Assembly (NCBI RefSeq): GCF_012927265.1
Contig: NZ_JABBGF010000004.1
Coordinates: forward strand, 186,001 to 250,000
Source of the DNA: Chryseobacterium cheonjiense
GTDB taxonomy: Bacteria; Bacteroidota; Bacteroidia; Flavobacteriales; Weeksellaceae
Reading direction: 5' to 3'
Length of the DNA stretch: 64,000 bases
The position numbers and the translations under genes were made by a program. Numbering within the stretch: position 1 is the stretch's first letter; each line of letters starts with the position of its first letter. Of this stretch, positions 52,305-62,243 are shown one piece after another. The notes beneath the pieces are model-generated. The model worked only from the letters and a program-made list of their open reading frames with translations. It made no database searches and was not told where the DNA came from.

Positions 52305-55300
52305 ATGAAAAAAATCTTATTAATAATATACTGCCTGTTGTTTATAGTTTGGACACAGGCACAGTCTCCCGGCGGCGTTTCGTCCAATCTGGCAGGCTGG
52401 TATAGTGCAGATGTCTCTGCCAATGCCACTACGTGGACGGACCGTTCTCCGGCAGGCAACAATCTTACGGGAGCAGGGACACCCACCTTTACAAATTTAC
52501 TGAATTTTAACAGGGTTGCCACGTTTAACGGCTCCAGTCAGCGTTTCTCACTTGCTACAACATCAGCATCCTGGCCTGGAACCAATACGGCAAATACCTA
52601 TTATTATGTTGCCACTCCCACAGGAGCCAATGCCTCCAGATCCGTTTTCGGAAAAGGAACAGGAACTACCGCAACAAATGGATTGCACAGCGGTAAAGGT
52701 TCTACTGCCACAACGTTGGTTAGTGGTGCTACACCAGCAGGAACAGTAAGTAAGACTTTAGTCTGGGCTCAAAATGTACCCGAGATGATCCGTACAGGAT
52801 TTAATGGGGGGACTACCGGGGCGCATTATATTTCGGATAACGGCACTGCGGAAACTTCAGCAGGGTCCAGCAATCCTAGTTATGCAGCTAATTCTGCATT
52901 TGCTATTGGTTCTCAAAACACCGCGGCAGGTTTTTGGGATGGAGATGTTGCTGAGGTTATAGCGTATTCCGGTAAGCATACCGCTGCAGACTTCAACCGG
53001 GTAGAAAGTTATCTCGCGATGAAGTACGGAATTACAAAAGCAAGTAATTATGTAAACTCTGCAGGAACAACCATTTGGACCAGTGGAGGAGGTTATGATA
53101 ATAACATAGCAGGAATTGGCCGGGATGATATGGGGGGATCTGCAAACAACGGACTCAACCAGAAGCAATCGCAATCACAGAACAGCGGTTTACAGCCGGT
53201 AATCGGAAATGTCAACATTACCGATACCAATGCTAATAACACCAACACTTTCAGTACAGATTTATCTGCACTGGTTTTGGGTTCAGATACGGGAAGCACA
53301 TCCTTTGCCACATCTTTTGTTTTTGGAGGACTGAACAACAGAATGGCAAGAATATGGAGAGTGCAGGAAACCGGAACAGTAGGAACTGTGAAAGTAGCCT
53401 TGCCGGCAAACCAGATTACAGCTAATCTATCATCACTGAGTCTGGTTGTGAGCGTAGACGCAACGTTCGATGGTAGTGATACCAGAACTGCGATGACTTT
53501 AGAAACATTGGGCGGTATACAATATTATACCGCAACAGTAGATTTTACTTCAGGGCAGTTCTTCACCTTTGCATCTCTGGTAACGGCTCCCGGTGGGGTC
53601 ATTTCAGGGCTTAACATCTGGTTTGATGCTTCTACAGGAACTTTTTCAGATAACGGAATTACACCGTCTGTAAATAATGGTAAAGTTGCACAATGGAATA
53701 ACCGTACTAATAATCCAAACTTTTTATCGGTCAACCAGTCAAATGCAACACGGCAGCCGGATTATAAAACTGGATATGTGAATTTTAACCCTGCTATTGA
53801 ATTTTTTGGTTCATCAACGGCAAACCAGGAATCATTGATTAGGAACGGACTTGTCTCAGATCTTTTTACAAGCAATGCCAATAGTTCTTTTATGTTGTGG
53901 AGAGCAGCAACAGGTGTTTTATCAACCACAAATTATACGAACACAGCAAATCGTTATGATTTTTATGCTTCCAATACCGGGCAATTTGGAGGCAATTTTA
54001 TCAGCACTACAGGTACTCTTTCTACATGGAATATTACTTCTTTTGTTATAAATAGTACAGCTAACCTAGGATCTGTAAATGGAGGCTCTCCTTATTCTTC
54101 TATCAGCAGGTCTGTAGATTTAAACACTGCTGTCACAGCAGATTTTGCACTTGGCGGGAGGCCGGACGGACAGTTTTTTGATACAAGCTATATCCCCGAA
54201 TTTATTAATTACACAAGGGTATTGACAAATTCCGAATTGAATAGAGTAAACTCTTATCTCTCTTTAAAATATGGAACAACCTTAGGAACAGCCTCTAATC
54301 TGGTAAACTATACCAGTTCCGATGGAAGTACAATATTCTGGACAGGAAATGCCACTTACCAAAATAATATCGCAGGTATTGTAAGAGACGATGCTTCTGC
54401 TTTAAACCAGAAACAATCCCAAAGTGTTAACAGTGGATTGCAGCCTGTAATCGGAAATGTAAATATTACCGACACGAATGCCAATAATACCAACACTTTC
54501 AGTACAGATTTATCTGCTTTGGTTTGGGGCTCCGATACAGGAAGCACTTCTTTTGCCACTTCATTTGTATTTGGAGGACTCAACAACAGAATGGCAAGAA
54601 TATGGAGAGTGCAGGAAACAGGAACAGTAGGAACAGTGAAAATTGCTTTACCGACAAGCCAGATCTTAGGTAATTTATCTTCTCTTAGTTTGGTGGTAAG
54701 TGCAGATGCAACGTTTGATGGAACAGATGCTCGAACTGCGATGACTTTAGAAACTTTGGGCGGAGTGCAGTATTATACAGCAACGGTAGATTTTACTTCC
54801 GGACAGTTCTTTAGCTTTGCAGCTTTTATAACAGCGCCGGGTGGAGTGTTAGGTTCATCTCTTTGGTTGAAAGCCGATACAGGAACCAACACCACTGTAA
54901 ATGGTAGCACCATTACCGCTTGGAATGACCAAAGTGGAAACAGCAGGCATGTTACTCAAAGTAATGGAAACGGGTCTGTTCTTTATAATACAGTTGTGGG
55001 TAACACAAGATTTAACTTTAATCCTTCATTGTATTTTGATACCACAACCGATGCTTTAAGAAGTGCTGCCGGCGTTAATATATTTAACACGAACAATCAA
55101 AGTGCTACAATATTTGGTGTTTCCGACCAGGATGATTTTGAATTGTTACAGGTTAATCATACTTCTATATCAGCATTTGGACCTGGTTATGCTTATGATA
55201 GTCCGGATATAAGATCTTCGGGTATATTCTCTTACAATAATAATATATCCAATTCAATATTATTATCTCCGGGTAATTTTGGATCAAATACAACCAGAAT

Positions 55301-58300
55301 CAGTACCATTTCACTTATAGAAAACGCAGCTACATCAGACCAGGCAAGATTTTCATACAATGGTGGTGTGTTTTCATTATCAACCGGAGAATATGAGTTG
55401 GGAACTGACCGATTTTTGATTGGCGGTGATGGATTTACCGGTGGCGATAATGCTACCTCTATTGGAAATGTTTCAGAAATTATTGCTTATGAATCTCAAT
55501 TAAGTAATGTTGAAATGTTAAGGATACAATCATATTTATCCATTAAATATGGTACTACCTTAAATCAGGCCATATTACAAAACTACTTAGCTTCCGATGG
55601 TACTACAATATATTGGAACGCAACCACGAATACCGGTTATAACAATAATATAGCGGGTATTGCGAGGGATGATTTCTCTGGATTAAACCAAAAACAATCG
55701 CAAAGTGTTAACACTGGTATTCAGCCTGTAATCGGAAATGTAAATATTACCGATACCAATGCCAATAATACCAACAATTTTACGGCAGATTTATCTGCTT
55801 TGGTTTGGGGCTCCGATACAGGAAGCACTTCTTTTGCCACTTCATTTGTATTTGGAGGGTTGAATAACAGAATGGCAAGAATATGGAGAGTGCAGGAAAC
55901 CGGAACAGTAGGAAATGTTAAGGTGGCTATACTAGCGAGCCAGATTACAGCAAATGTATCTTCTCTTAACTTGGTGGTAAGTGCTGACGCAACGTTTGAT
56001 GGCACTGATACAAGAACAGCGATGACACTGGAAACTTTGGGCGGAGTGCAGTATTATACCGCAACTGTAGATTTCACAACAGGGCAATTCTTTACATTTG
56101 CTTCTTTCGTAACGGCACCTGGTGGAGTATCAGGTATAAATTTATGGTACAAAGCAGATCAGGGAGTGACCACTTCTACAGGAGTATCTCAATGGAATAA
56201 TTCTGCACAAAATGCTTATAACTTAACTCAGGGTACGGCGGCAAACCAACCGGTTTATAATACAACGACCAATATTATAAATTTTAATCCTTCAATGCGT
56301 TTTGACGGAACGAATGATAATTTACAGGCAGCCAATGTACCTATTAGTGAGGTAGCTTCGGGCAGCAACCCATATGCTTCTTCTCATTATATTGTATACA
56401 GGGGATTATCTACAACTAATGGACCATTATATGTAAGTGCTACCAACACTCCCTCAATTTGGAATGTAGGTTCACAAACAGATGGTCAGGTATTAATTAC
56501 AAATAGGTATATATCTACCTCAGCAGTAAATGTTAATGAGACAAGATTACAAGCCTTTGATGGAACATCAAATGCCGCAAGTTCGTATTTAAATGGATTA
56601 TTGATGTCATCAACATTAAGTGCCTCCACAGGTACATCGGCGGCGAATCCATTTTTCTCGGTAGGGGTTACGCCTGGAGCATCTAATTATGCTAATGCAG
56701 ATATTGCTGAGATTGTTGTATATAATACAAACCAGCCGGTTAATAGAAACAGGATAGAAAGTTATTTGTCTTTAAAATATGGGATTACCAAATCCGGAGA
56801 CTATCAGAATTCTGTATCCTCTATTATTTGGAATGCAACAACCAATACAGGTTATAACAATAACATCGCTGGTATTGCAAGAGATGATGCTTCCGCTTTA
56901 AACCAAAAACAATCCCAAAGCGTAAACACGGGTCTGCAACCTGTAATTGGGAATGTGAATATTGCGGCTACTAATGCAGGCAATACCAACAATTTTACTG
57001 CAGATTTATCTGCTTTGGTTTGGGGTTCGGATACGGGAAGCACTTCTTTTGCTACTTCCTTTATTTTTGGAGGATTAAATAACAGAATGATCCGCATCTG
57101 GAGAGTACAGGAAACCGGAACGGTAGGAACGGTGAAGATTGCTATACCGGCAAGCCAGGTTGCAGGAAATATATCTTCTCTTAACTTGGTGACAAGTGCA
57201 GATGCAACGTTTGATGGCAGCGACCCAAGAACAGCAATGACATTGGAAACGTTAGGCGGCGTGCAGTATTATACCGCAACCGTAGATTTTACTTCCGGAC
57301 AGTTCTTTACTTTTGCTGCAGTAGCAACAGCTCCGGGTGGAGTATTGGGTACAACAAGCTGGTTTAAATCGGATGCTGATGTGACACTTAATGGAAGTAC
57401 GGTAAGTGCATGGAAAAACCAGTCAGCAAATGCTAATCTAGCAAACCTGTCACAGGCAACAGCTTCAAGACAGCCTTCTTACAGCAGCAATGGATGGAAT
57501 TTTAATCCAAGCATTACTTATGACGGAAATTCTGACATTTTGGAAAGCACCTTCCCGAGTATGTTAAATGTTTTAAATGCTACTAATAATGAAATGTTTG
57601 GAGCATTAAGTGTTACCGGAGGAAGCGGGGCAAGAGTATATTTTCAAATATCAGACAATGGTCTTATCAACCCAAGACTTTCCCTTGAAAATGCAATAGC
57701 GCATTTCCCATCTACATCAGGTTTTATTACTAATACAGGTTTAAGCCAAACGAGCAGTTTACCTAGTATTATTAATTTTTCATCAGGTTCGGGTAATTTA
57801 TCGTATGCTATAAATGGGAATACGCCTGCAACCGGTACATTTTCAGGGTCCATTACAGCAGGATCTGTTCCGAGATATATGCTAGGTGGCTATAACAGTT
57901 CTGGCAGCTATGCAAATTTTACCTCAGGAAATATCAATGAAGTAATTACCTATGACAAAACCTTAACAACGACGGAAAGACAAAGAGTACAAAGTTATCT
58001 GGCTGTCAAATATGGACAGACATTAGCTCATTCTTATTTGAATTCTTCAGGAACAGCAATTTGGGATATTACTACTAATACAGGATATAATAATAATATC
58101 ACAGGAATTGCAAGAGATGATTTCTCCGGATTAAATCAAAAACAATCCCAAAGTGTTAATACCGGCACCCAAATGGTGATAAGTAATGGAAATATCGCAG
58201 CAAGCAATGCAGCTAATACCAATAACTTTACAGCAGACTTATCTGCCTTGGTTTGGGGCGATAACGGTCTTTCTTTAACGTATACTACTTCAGTAACCAA

Positions 58301-61300
58301 TAATATTCCCTCCGGGTTAAACTTTGCCTATCGCATGAGCAGAATCTGGAGAGTTCAGGAAACAGGAACGGTTGGTACAACGAAAGTAGCAATGCGTTCG
58401 GCAGCTGTTGCCAATGGAGAAAATGCTTATATCATTGTAAGCTCCAGCCCGACATTTGCCAGCGGAAATACGTGGTATCCGTTAACAACAACTACAACGA
58501 TTAACGGAGTAGCCCACTATACCGCAGATATCGACTTTACCAATGGTCAATACTTTACCTTTGCAGTAAAGATGATTGGTCCTGGAGGAGTTCCCGGCTC
58601 ATCTTTATGGGTGCGTGCCGATAAAGCGGGTACTTACAGCAATAATGGAACGGTAAATAACTGGGATGATGTAAGTGTAAATGATAATGATGTTTTACAA
58701 AGCACCGCTGCCAACCAGCCTTTGTATAAAGACAACATAAATGATAATTTGAATTTTAACCCGGTATTGTCTTTTGATGGAACCAATGATTATATGGACG
58801 CAACCACTTTCACCATCAACGGCTCAACTAATACCTTATTCTCAGCAGTTAAACCTAATGTTGTAAATGTTACACAGGATATTTTGGGCTTCGGTGCAGT
58901 AAATTCAAGCAGCGGGGGAGAACTTAGATTTAACAATGCTGTTCTCGAATATGGACAGAATAATGGTACTTTCGTTTCTATTTTTAGTGGTTCAGTTTTA
59001 ACTGCAGGAACACCTTTGTTATTTGGTTCTTCAATGAATAATGTAGCCAACGGAACGAACCTGTATTATAATAACAGAACCCTTACAACCGGAACAATTG
59101 GGCAAATTCCATCTGCTGCTAATCTCGTAAGCATTGGCTCCAGGACTCTTTTTCCCGGTCGTGCTTTCTATTTCAATGGTCTTATCCCGGAAGTAGCAGC
59201 GTTCAATTCTGTACTAACAGCAACGGAACGCCAGAGAGTAAATTCGTATTTAGCAATTAAATACGGTATGACACTTGATCAGACCTCATTAACCAATTAC
59301 CTTGCTTCCAATGCTGGTATTATTTGGAATGCAACCACAAATACCGGCTATAACAACAATATAGCAGGAATTATGAGAGATGATGCTTCAGGATTAACCC
59401 AGAAACAGTCTCAGAGTGTAAACAGCGGACTGCAGCCGGTAATCGGAAATGTAAATATTGCCGATACCAATGCCAATAACACCAACAATTTGAGTTCAGA
59501 CTTATCTTCTTTAGTTTGGGGTTCAGATACGGGAAGTACATCTTTTGCTACTTCTTTCGTATTTGGAGGATTAACGGCGAGAATGACACGTACCTGGAAA
59601 GTACAGGAAACCGGAGCGGTAGGATCGGTGAAAGTAGCTTTACCGGTAAGCCAGGTTACAGGAAATATATCCTCTCTTAACCTAGTGGTGAGTGCAGATG
59701 CAACGTTTGATGGTAGTGATACCCGAACAGCCATGACTTTAGAAACCTTGGGCGGTGTGCAGTATTACACCGCAACGGTAGACTTTACAACAGGGCAGTT
59801 CTTCAGCTTTGCTGCGGTGGCAACAGCACCTGGAGGAGTTTTCCCTGCGTTAGGTGTCTGGTTAAAAGCTGATGCAGGTACGTCTACAACAACTAATGGA
59901 AGTACTTTAACGAGTTGGACTGATCAGAGCAGTGGCAGTAGCTTTACAAATGCCGCAGGAACAGTTTTATACCAGACATCAGCTGGTAACAGTGGATTTA
60001 ATTTCAATCCTTCCCTTAACTTTAGTACCACGAGCACTGCCTTGAGATCCAGCAATACCCTGTTTCCCGCATCTCCGGTATCCAGTGCTACATTCTTTGG
60101 GGTATCTAATGTTAATGGTTCCCAGCTTTTAAGTGTTAACAGCAATTTAGAAACCACGGCCTTTTCTTTTTATGATTATCCGTCTTTCAGCAGTAATTCG
60201 CTGTTTGCTCGCACGAACTCCAGCAGTGGTGGTTTATTTGCAGCCAATAATAGCTTGACAGGTACTATAAGCCGCATTTCAACAGGAATAATGGCAAACG
60301 GAACATCGGTTACATTTTCACTTAATGGTGGTACGGCTACAACTGTTACAGGGACTTATACCACTAATACTGGTGCTATGACAATAGGAGCTGATACCTG
60401 GTCTGGCGGCGATGACTTGACGGCTGTAGGAAATGTTCCGGAAGTCATTGCGTATATTCGACAGTTAACAGCCTTAGAGCAATTAAGAGTAGAAAGTTAT
60501 CTTGCGGTTAAATATGGCATCACTAAAACAGGAGATTATCAAAACTCTGCTGCAACGGTGATCTGGACCAATGATGCTTCCTATCAAAACAATGTATTTG
60601 GTATATTGAGGGATGATGTTTCTGCATTACACCAGCGAATCTCCAAATCGGTGAACAGCGGCAGTGTGCTCACCTTATCTACCGATACCAATTTTACCAA
60701 CGCCAACAGTACCCATGCGGCCATTGGTACAGACCTTCAGTCATTGGTCATCGGGGAGACTACAGGAGCATATACCTTTACCGGTACTGCGCTTACCGCT
60801 TCAGGAGTTACCTTCAGTACCACCGAAGCCATGGCGAAACGCTGGAAAGTCCAGGATACGGGAGGTATCAGCTGTATCAACTTACGTTTTGATGCCACTT
60901 CATTGCCGGCCTTATCCGGAAATGAACGCTATTACCTGATCGTGAGTGATGATGCCAACTTTACTTCAAACGTAGTGTACCGGGCAGTGACCAGAACCGG
61001 CAACAATATTGATGTAAGCGTAAACTTCAGAGACAATAATGTATCCTATTTTACATTAGCCAAAAAAGATCTGGGCATCTCCGGAGGAGACCTTACCGAT
61101 GTGAAATCCGGTATCAGCACCATTCCTTCCGCAGCTTGGAAGCCAACGCTTCCAAACACCTACCTGGAAATCAATTCCAACTCCAAAGGATTGGTGGTAA
61201 GCCGCGTAGCCAGCACTGCTGCAATCGTAAACCCGATTGAAGGAATGATCATCTATGATCTTAGCGATAACACGATGAAAGTCTATACAGGCACCATCTG

Positions 61301-61361
61301 GAGAAAACTAGGGGACTACAGTACAGGAAGTAACGGCAACATCAATATTTTCTGTAATTAA
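52305..61361 (+). CDS. Giant repetitive surface protein (DUF8202-like modules)
   Basis: A 3,018-residue secreted protein. Signal peptide (about 1-20, cleavage TQA|Q), then seven modules of about 405-427 residues, each starting with a PGGV motif (codons near 52368, 53589, 54837, 56118, 57333, 58581, 59829). A module has a variable LamG/concanavalin-like half (W-x-x-AD or similar, then EVIVYN-like and RVNSYLAIKYG motifs) and a nearly constant half (LNQKQSQSVN, DLSALVWGSDTGS, RIWRVQETGTVG, TAMTLETLGGVQYYTATVDFT). The constant half matches what I recall as DUF8202. The C-terminal end (GMIIYDLSDNTMKVYTGTIWRKLGD) is not a T9SS type A sorting domain. Probably an adhesin. The frame extends to 52242, but ATG 52305 starts the signal peptide. 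Confidence 0.85.
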   Translation: MKKILLIIYCLLFIVWTQAQSPGGVSSNLAGWYSADVSANATTWTDRSPAGNNLTGAGTPTFTNLLNFNRVATFNGSSQRFSLATTSASWPGTNTANTYYYVATPTGANASRSVFGKGTGTTATNGLHSGKGSTATTLVSGATPAGTVSKTLVWAQNVPEMIRTGFNGGTTGAHYISDNGTAETSAGSSNPSYAANSAFAIGSQNTAAGFWDGDVAEVIAYSGKHTAADFNRVESYLAMKYGITKASNYVNSAGTTIWTSGGGYDNNIAGIGRDDMGGSANNGLNQKQSQSQNSGLQPVIGNVNITDTNANNTNTFSTDLSALVLGSDTGSTSFATSFVFGGLNNRMARIWRVQETGTVGTVKVALPANQITANLSSLSLVVSVDATFDGSDTRTAMTLETLGGIQYYTATVDFTSGQFFTFASLVTAPGGVISGLNIWFDASTGTFSDNGITPSVNNGKVAQWNNRTNNPNFLSVNQSNATRQPDYKTGYVNFNPAIEFFGSSTANQESLIRNGLVSDLFTSNANSSFMLWRAATGVLSTTNYTNTANRYDFYASNTGQFGGNFISTTGTLSTWNITSFVINSTANLGSVNGGSPYSSISRSVDLNTAVTADFALGGRPDGQFFDTSYIPEFINYTRVLTNSELNRVNSYLSLKYGTTLGTASNLVNYTSSDGSTIFWTGNATYQNNIAGIVRDDASALNQKQSQSVNSGLQPVIGNVNITDTNANNTNTFSTDLSALVWGSDTGSTSFATSFVFGGLNNRMARIWRVQETGTVGTVKIALPTSQILGNLSSLSLVVSADATFDGTDARTAMTLETLGGVQYYTATVDFTSGQFFSFAAFITAPGGVLGSSLWLKADTGTNTTVNGSTITAWNDQSGNSRHVTQSNGNGSVLYNTVVGNTRFNFNPSLYFDTTTDALRSAAGVNIFNTNNQSATIFGVSDQDDFELLQVNHTSISAFGPGYAYDSPDIRSSGIFSYNNNISNSILLSPGNFGSNTTRISTISLIENAATSDQARFSYNGGVFSLSTGEYELGTDRFLIGGDGFTGGDNATSIGNVSEIIAYESQLSNVEMLRIQSYLSIKYGTTLNQAILQNYLASDGTTIYWNATTNTGYNNNIAGIARDDFSGLNQKQSQSVNTGIQPVIGNVNITDTNANNTNNFTADLSALVWGSDTGSTSFATSFVFGGLNNRMARIWRVQETGTVGNVKVAILASQITANVSSLNLVVSADATFDGTDTRTAMTLETLGGVQYYTATVDFTTGQFFTFASFVTAPGGVSGINLWYKADQGVTTSTGVSQWNNSAQNAYNLTQGTAANQPVYNTTTNIINFNPSMRFDGTNDNLQAANVPISEVASGSNPYASSHYIVYRGLSTTNGPLYVSATNTPSIWNVGSQTDGQVLITNRYISTSAVNVNETRLQAFDGTSNAASSYLNGLLMSSTLSASTGTSAANPFFSVGVTPGASNYANADIAEIVVYNTNQPVNRNRIESYLSLKYGITKSGDYQNSVSSIIWNATTNTGYNNNIAGIARDDASALNQKQSQSVNTGLQPVIGNVNIAATNAGNTNNFTADLSALVWGSDTGSTSFATSFIFGGLNNRMIRIWRVQETGTVGTVKIAIPASQVAGNISSLNLVTSADATFDGSDPRTAMTLETLGGVQYYTATVDFTSGQFFTFAAVATAPGGVLGTTSWFKSDADVTLNGSTVSAWKNQSANANLANLSQATASRQPSYSSNGWNFNPSITYDGNSDILESTFPSMLNVLNATNNEMFGALSVTGGSGARVYFQISDNGLINPRLSLENAIAHFPSTSGFITNTGLSQTSSLPSIINFSSGSGNLSYAINGNTPATGTFSGSITAGSVPRYMLGGYNSSGSYANFTSGNINEVITYDKTLTTTERQRVQSYLAVKYGQTLAHSYLNSSGTAIWDITTNTGYNNNITGIARDDFSGLNQKQSQSVNTGTQMVISNGNIAASNAANTNNFTADLSALVWGDNGLSLTYTTSVTNNIPSGLNFAYRMSRIWRVQETGTVGTTKVAMRSAAVANGENAYIIVSSSPTFASGNTWYPLTTTTTINGVAHYTADIDFTNGQYFTFAVKMIGPGGVPGSSLWVRADKAGTYSNNGTVNNWDDVSVNDNDVLQSTAANQPLYKDNINDNLNFNPVLSFDGTNDYMDATTFTINGSTNTLFSAVKPNVVNVTQDILGFGAVNSSSGGELRFNNAVLEYGQNNGTFVSIFSGSVLTAGTPLLFGSSMNNVANGTNLYYNNRTLTTGTIGQIPSAANLVSIGSRTLFPGRAFYFNGLIPEVAAFNSVLTATERQRVNSYLAIKYGMTLDQTSLTNYLASNAGIIWNATTNTGYNNNIAGIMRDDASGLTQKQSQSVNSGLQPVIGNVNIADTNANNTNNLSSDLSSLVWGSDTGSTSFATSFVFGGLTARMTRTWKVQETGAVGSVKVALPVSQVTGNISSLNLVVSADATFDGSDTRTAMTLETLGGVQYYTATVDFTTGQFFSFAAVATAPGGVFPALGVWLKADAGTSTTTNGSTLTSWTDQSSGSSFTNAAGTVLYQTSAGNSGFNFNPSLNFSTTSTALRSSNTLFPASPVSSATFFGVSNVNGSQLLSVNSNLETTAFSFYDYPSFSSNSLFARTNSSSGGLFAANNSLTGTISRISTGIMANGTSVTFSLNGGTATTVTGTYTTNTGAMTIGADTWSGGDDLTAVGNVPEVIAYIRQLTALEQLRVESYLAVKYGITKTGDYQNSAATVIWTNDASYQNNVFGILRDDVSALHQRISKSVNSGSVLTLSTDTNFTNANSTHAAIGTDLQSLVIGETTGAYTFTGTALTASGVTFSTTEAMAKRWKVQDTGGISCINLRFDATSLPALSGNERYYLIVSDDANFTSNVVYRAVTRTGNNIDVSVNFRDNNVSYFTLAKKDLGISGGDLTDVKSGISTIPSAAWKPTLPNTYLEINSNSKGLVVSRVASTAAIVNPIEGMIIYDLSDNTMKVYTGTIWRKLGDYSTGSNGNINIFCN
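52368..61070 (+). repeat. Seven tandem ~1.2-kb coding modules in the giant gene
   Basis: Module starts are spaced 1221, 1248, 1281, 1215, 1248 and 1248 bp, all multiples of three. The constant halves share long identical DNA stretches; for example about 70 bp ending near 54589 is identical to the stretch ending near 55858. The constant half of module 5 (about 58240-58575) and of module 7 are divergent variants. Confidence 0.8.
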
Positions 61362-61377
61362 ACCATAATAACTAATT

Positions 61378-61403
61378 CGGGGCTGTACCTGGTTACAGCC
61401 CCG
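61378..61403. promoter_or_regulatory. Intercistronic hairpin after the giant gene
   Basis: Ten-bp perfect stem cggggctgta/tacagccccg with a 6-nt loop, GC-rich, but followed by atttaac rather than a T run. It lies between the giant gene and the next gene; it may be a weak terminator or an mRNA-stability element. Confidence 0.55.
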
Positions 61404-61426
61404 GATTTAACAAATTAAGAAAGAAG

Positions 61427-61915
61427 ATGAAAAATATAATAATATTAGCAACACTTGCTCTTGCCGGGTGGTTTCATGCCCAGGTGGCGATAGGAAAGAC
61501 CACGCTCACCAACAGCTCAGTGGCGTTGGAATTCGGTACCGATGTAAGAGGGATCCGTCTTCCGGTGGTGACAGATGTATCCGCCATGACGGGAACCAAC
61601 GGCAGTATGGTTTTCGATGCAGCCACGGGCAGCTTCAGGTTTTATGCCAATAATGTCTGGAGTACAGCCACTGCGGGAGGGCAGACCGGAGGAGCTCCAA
61701 CGGGAGCAGATACCGGAAACGGAGTGATTATAGGCGCCAATTCCAGCAGTGCAACAGGCGCGTTGATTATAGAATCTTCAGATAAGGCTTTGGTATTACC
61801 TAGAGCAGTTCTGATAGACCAGCGCACGATAACCGGCGTAAAAGGCCTCGCTATGTGGGATTCTGCCATGAAGGCGGTGGTGGTTTATGATGGTGCAAAA
61901 TGGAACTATTACTAA
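61427..61915 (+). CDS. Exported hypothetical protein, companion of the giant protein
   Basis: A 162-residue protein with a signal peptide (about 1-18, cleavage FHAQ). The mature chain is Gly/Thr/Ala-rich, and its end, KGLAMWDSAMKAVVVYDGAKWNYY, is a short version of the C-terminal motif of the giant protein (GMIIYDLSDNTMKVYTGTIWRKLGD). This motif resembles the PRL...GMIVYN...YNGTKW ends of tail-fibre-like proteins common in Bacteroidetes. Same strand, 65 bp after the giant gene; likely co-transcribed. Function unknown. Confidence 0.7.
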   Translation: MKNIIILATLALAGWFHAQVAIGKTTLTNSSVALEFGTDVRGIRLPVVTDVSAMTGTNGSMVFDAATGSFRFYANNVWSTATAGGQTGGAPTGADTGNGVIIGANSSSATGALIIESSDKALVLPRAVLIDQRTITGVKGLAMWDSAMKAVVVYDGAKWNYY

Positions 61916-61950
61916 AAAAACGCTCTTAGATTCAGACAATTGTAAATACC

Positions 61951-61970
61951 AAAGGGATATCCCTTTTTAC
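61951..61970 (+). terminator. Probable terminator of the giant-protein locus
   Basis: Palindrome aaagggat/atcccttt (61951-61966) followed by further T residues, 35 nt after the preceding stop codon. The stem is short, so termination may be partial. Confidence 0.5.
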
Positions 61971-62030
61971 ATGGAATTAAATAAATTAACATGTATTGAT
62001 AATTAATTGTCATCTGTTATGAATTTAAAC

Positions 62031-62187
62031 ATACCTCTTACTTGCTACCAAGTAAAGCGTTCACTTCGGAGCAAGAAGGGTGGTTACTTGCCGGGAGTTT
62101 AAAAAGTCCCTGGTAATATGTCCGAACGAATTATAATAACACATTTGATCTTAAACACCAGATGAGCGGACATAGTCTGGTGTTTTT
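62031..62187 (+). ncRNA. Candidate structured RNA ending in a terminator hairpin
   Basis: The 328-bp gap before the next gene contains repeated short complementary segments. TTACTTG occurs at 62038-62044 and 62084-62090; both can pair with CAAGTAA (62049-62055), and the CTTGC parts of both with GCAAG (62071-62075), so the pairings exclude each other. A perfect 10-bp terminator stem (62153-62162 / 62176-62185) with T tail ends the region, and its loop contains CGGACAT (62167-62173), complementary to ATGTCCG at 62118-62124. No known riboswitch class is recognised. Confidence 0.35.
62153..62187 (+). terminator. Terminator hairpin upstream of the broken gene
   Basis: Ten-bp perfect stem aaacaccaga/tctggtgttt, 13-nt loop, T run. 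It lies within the leader of the next gene (start 62244), so it could be an attenuator. Confidence 0.75.
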
Positions 62188-62243
62188 AAAAAATACTAAA
62201 TCTATATACACGATAATTATTACTTATCATAAAAATATATTCA

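Noticed and set aside
53093..59734. Repeated reverse-strand frames of 70-110 residues inside the giant gene
   Set aside because: They recur because the constant half-modules repeat; the peptides are antisense copies of one another and have no signal or domain.
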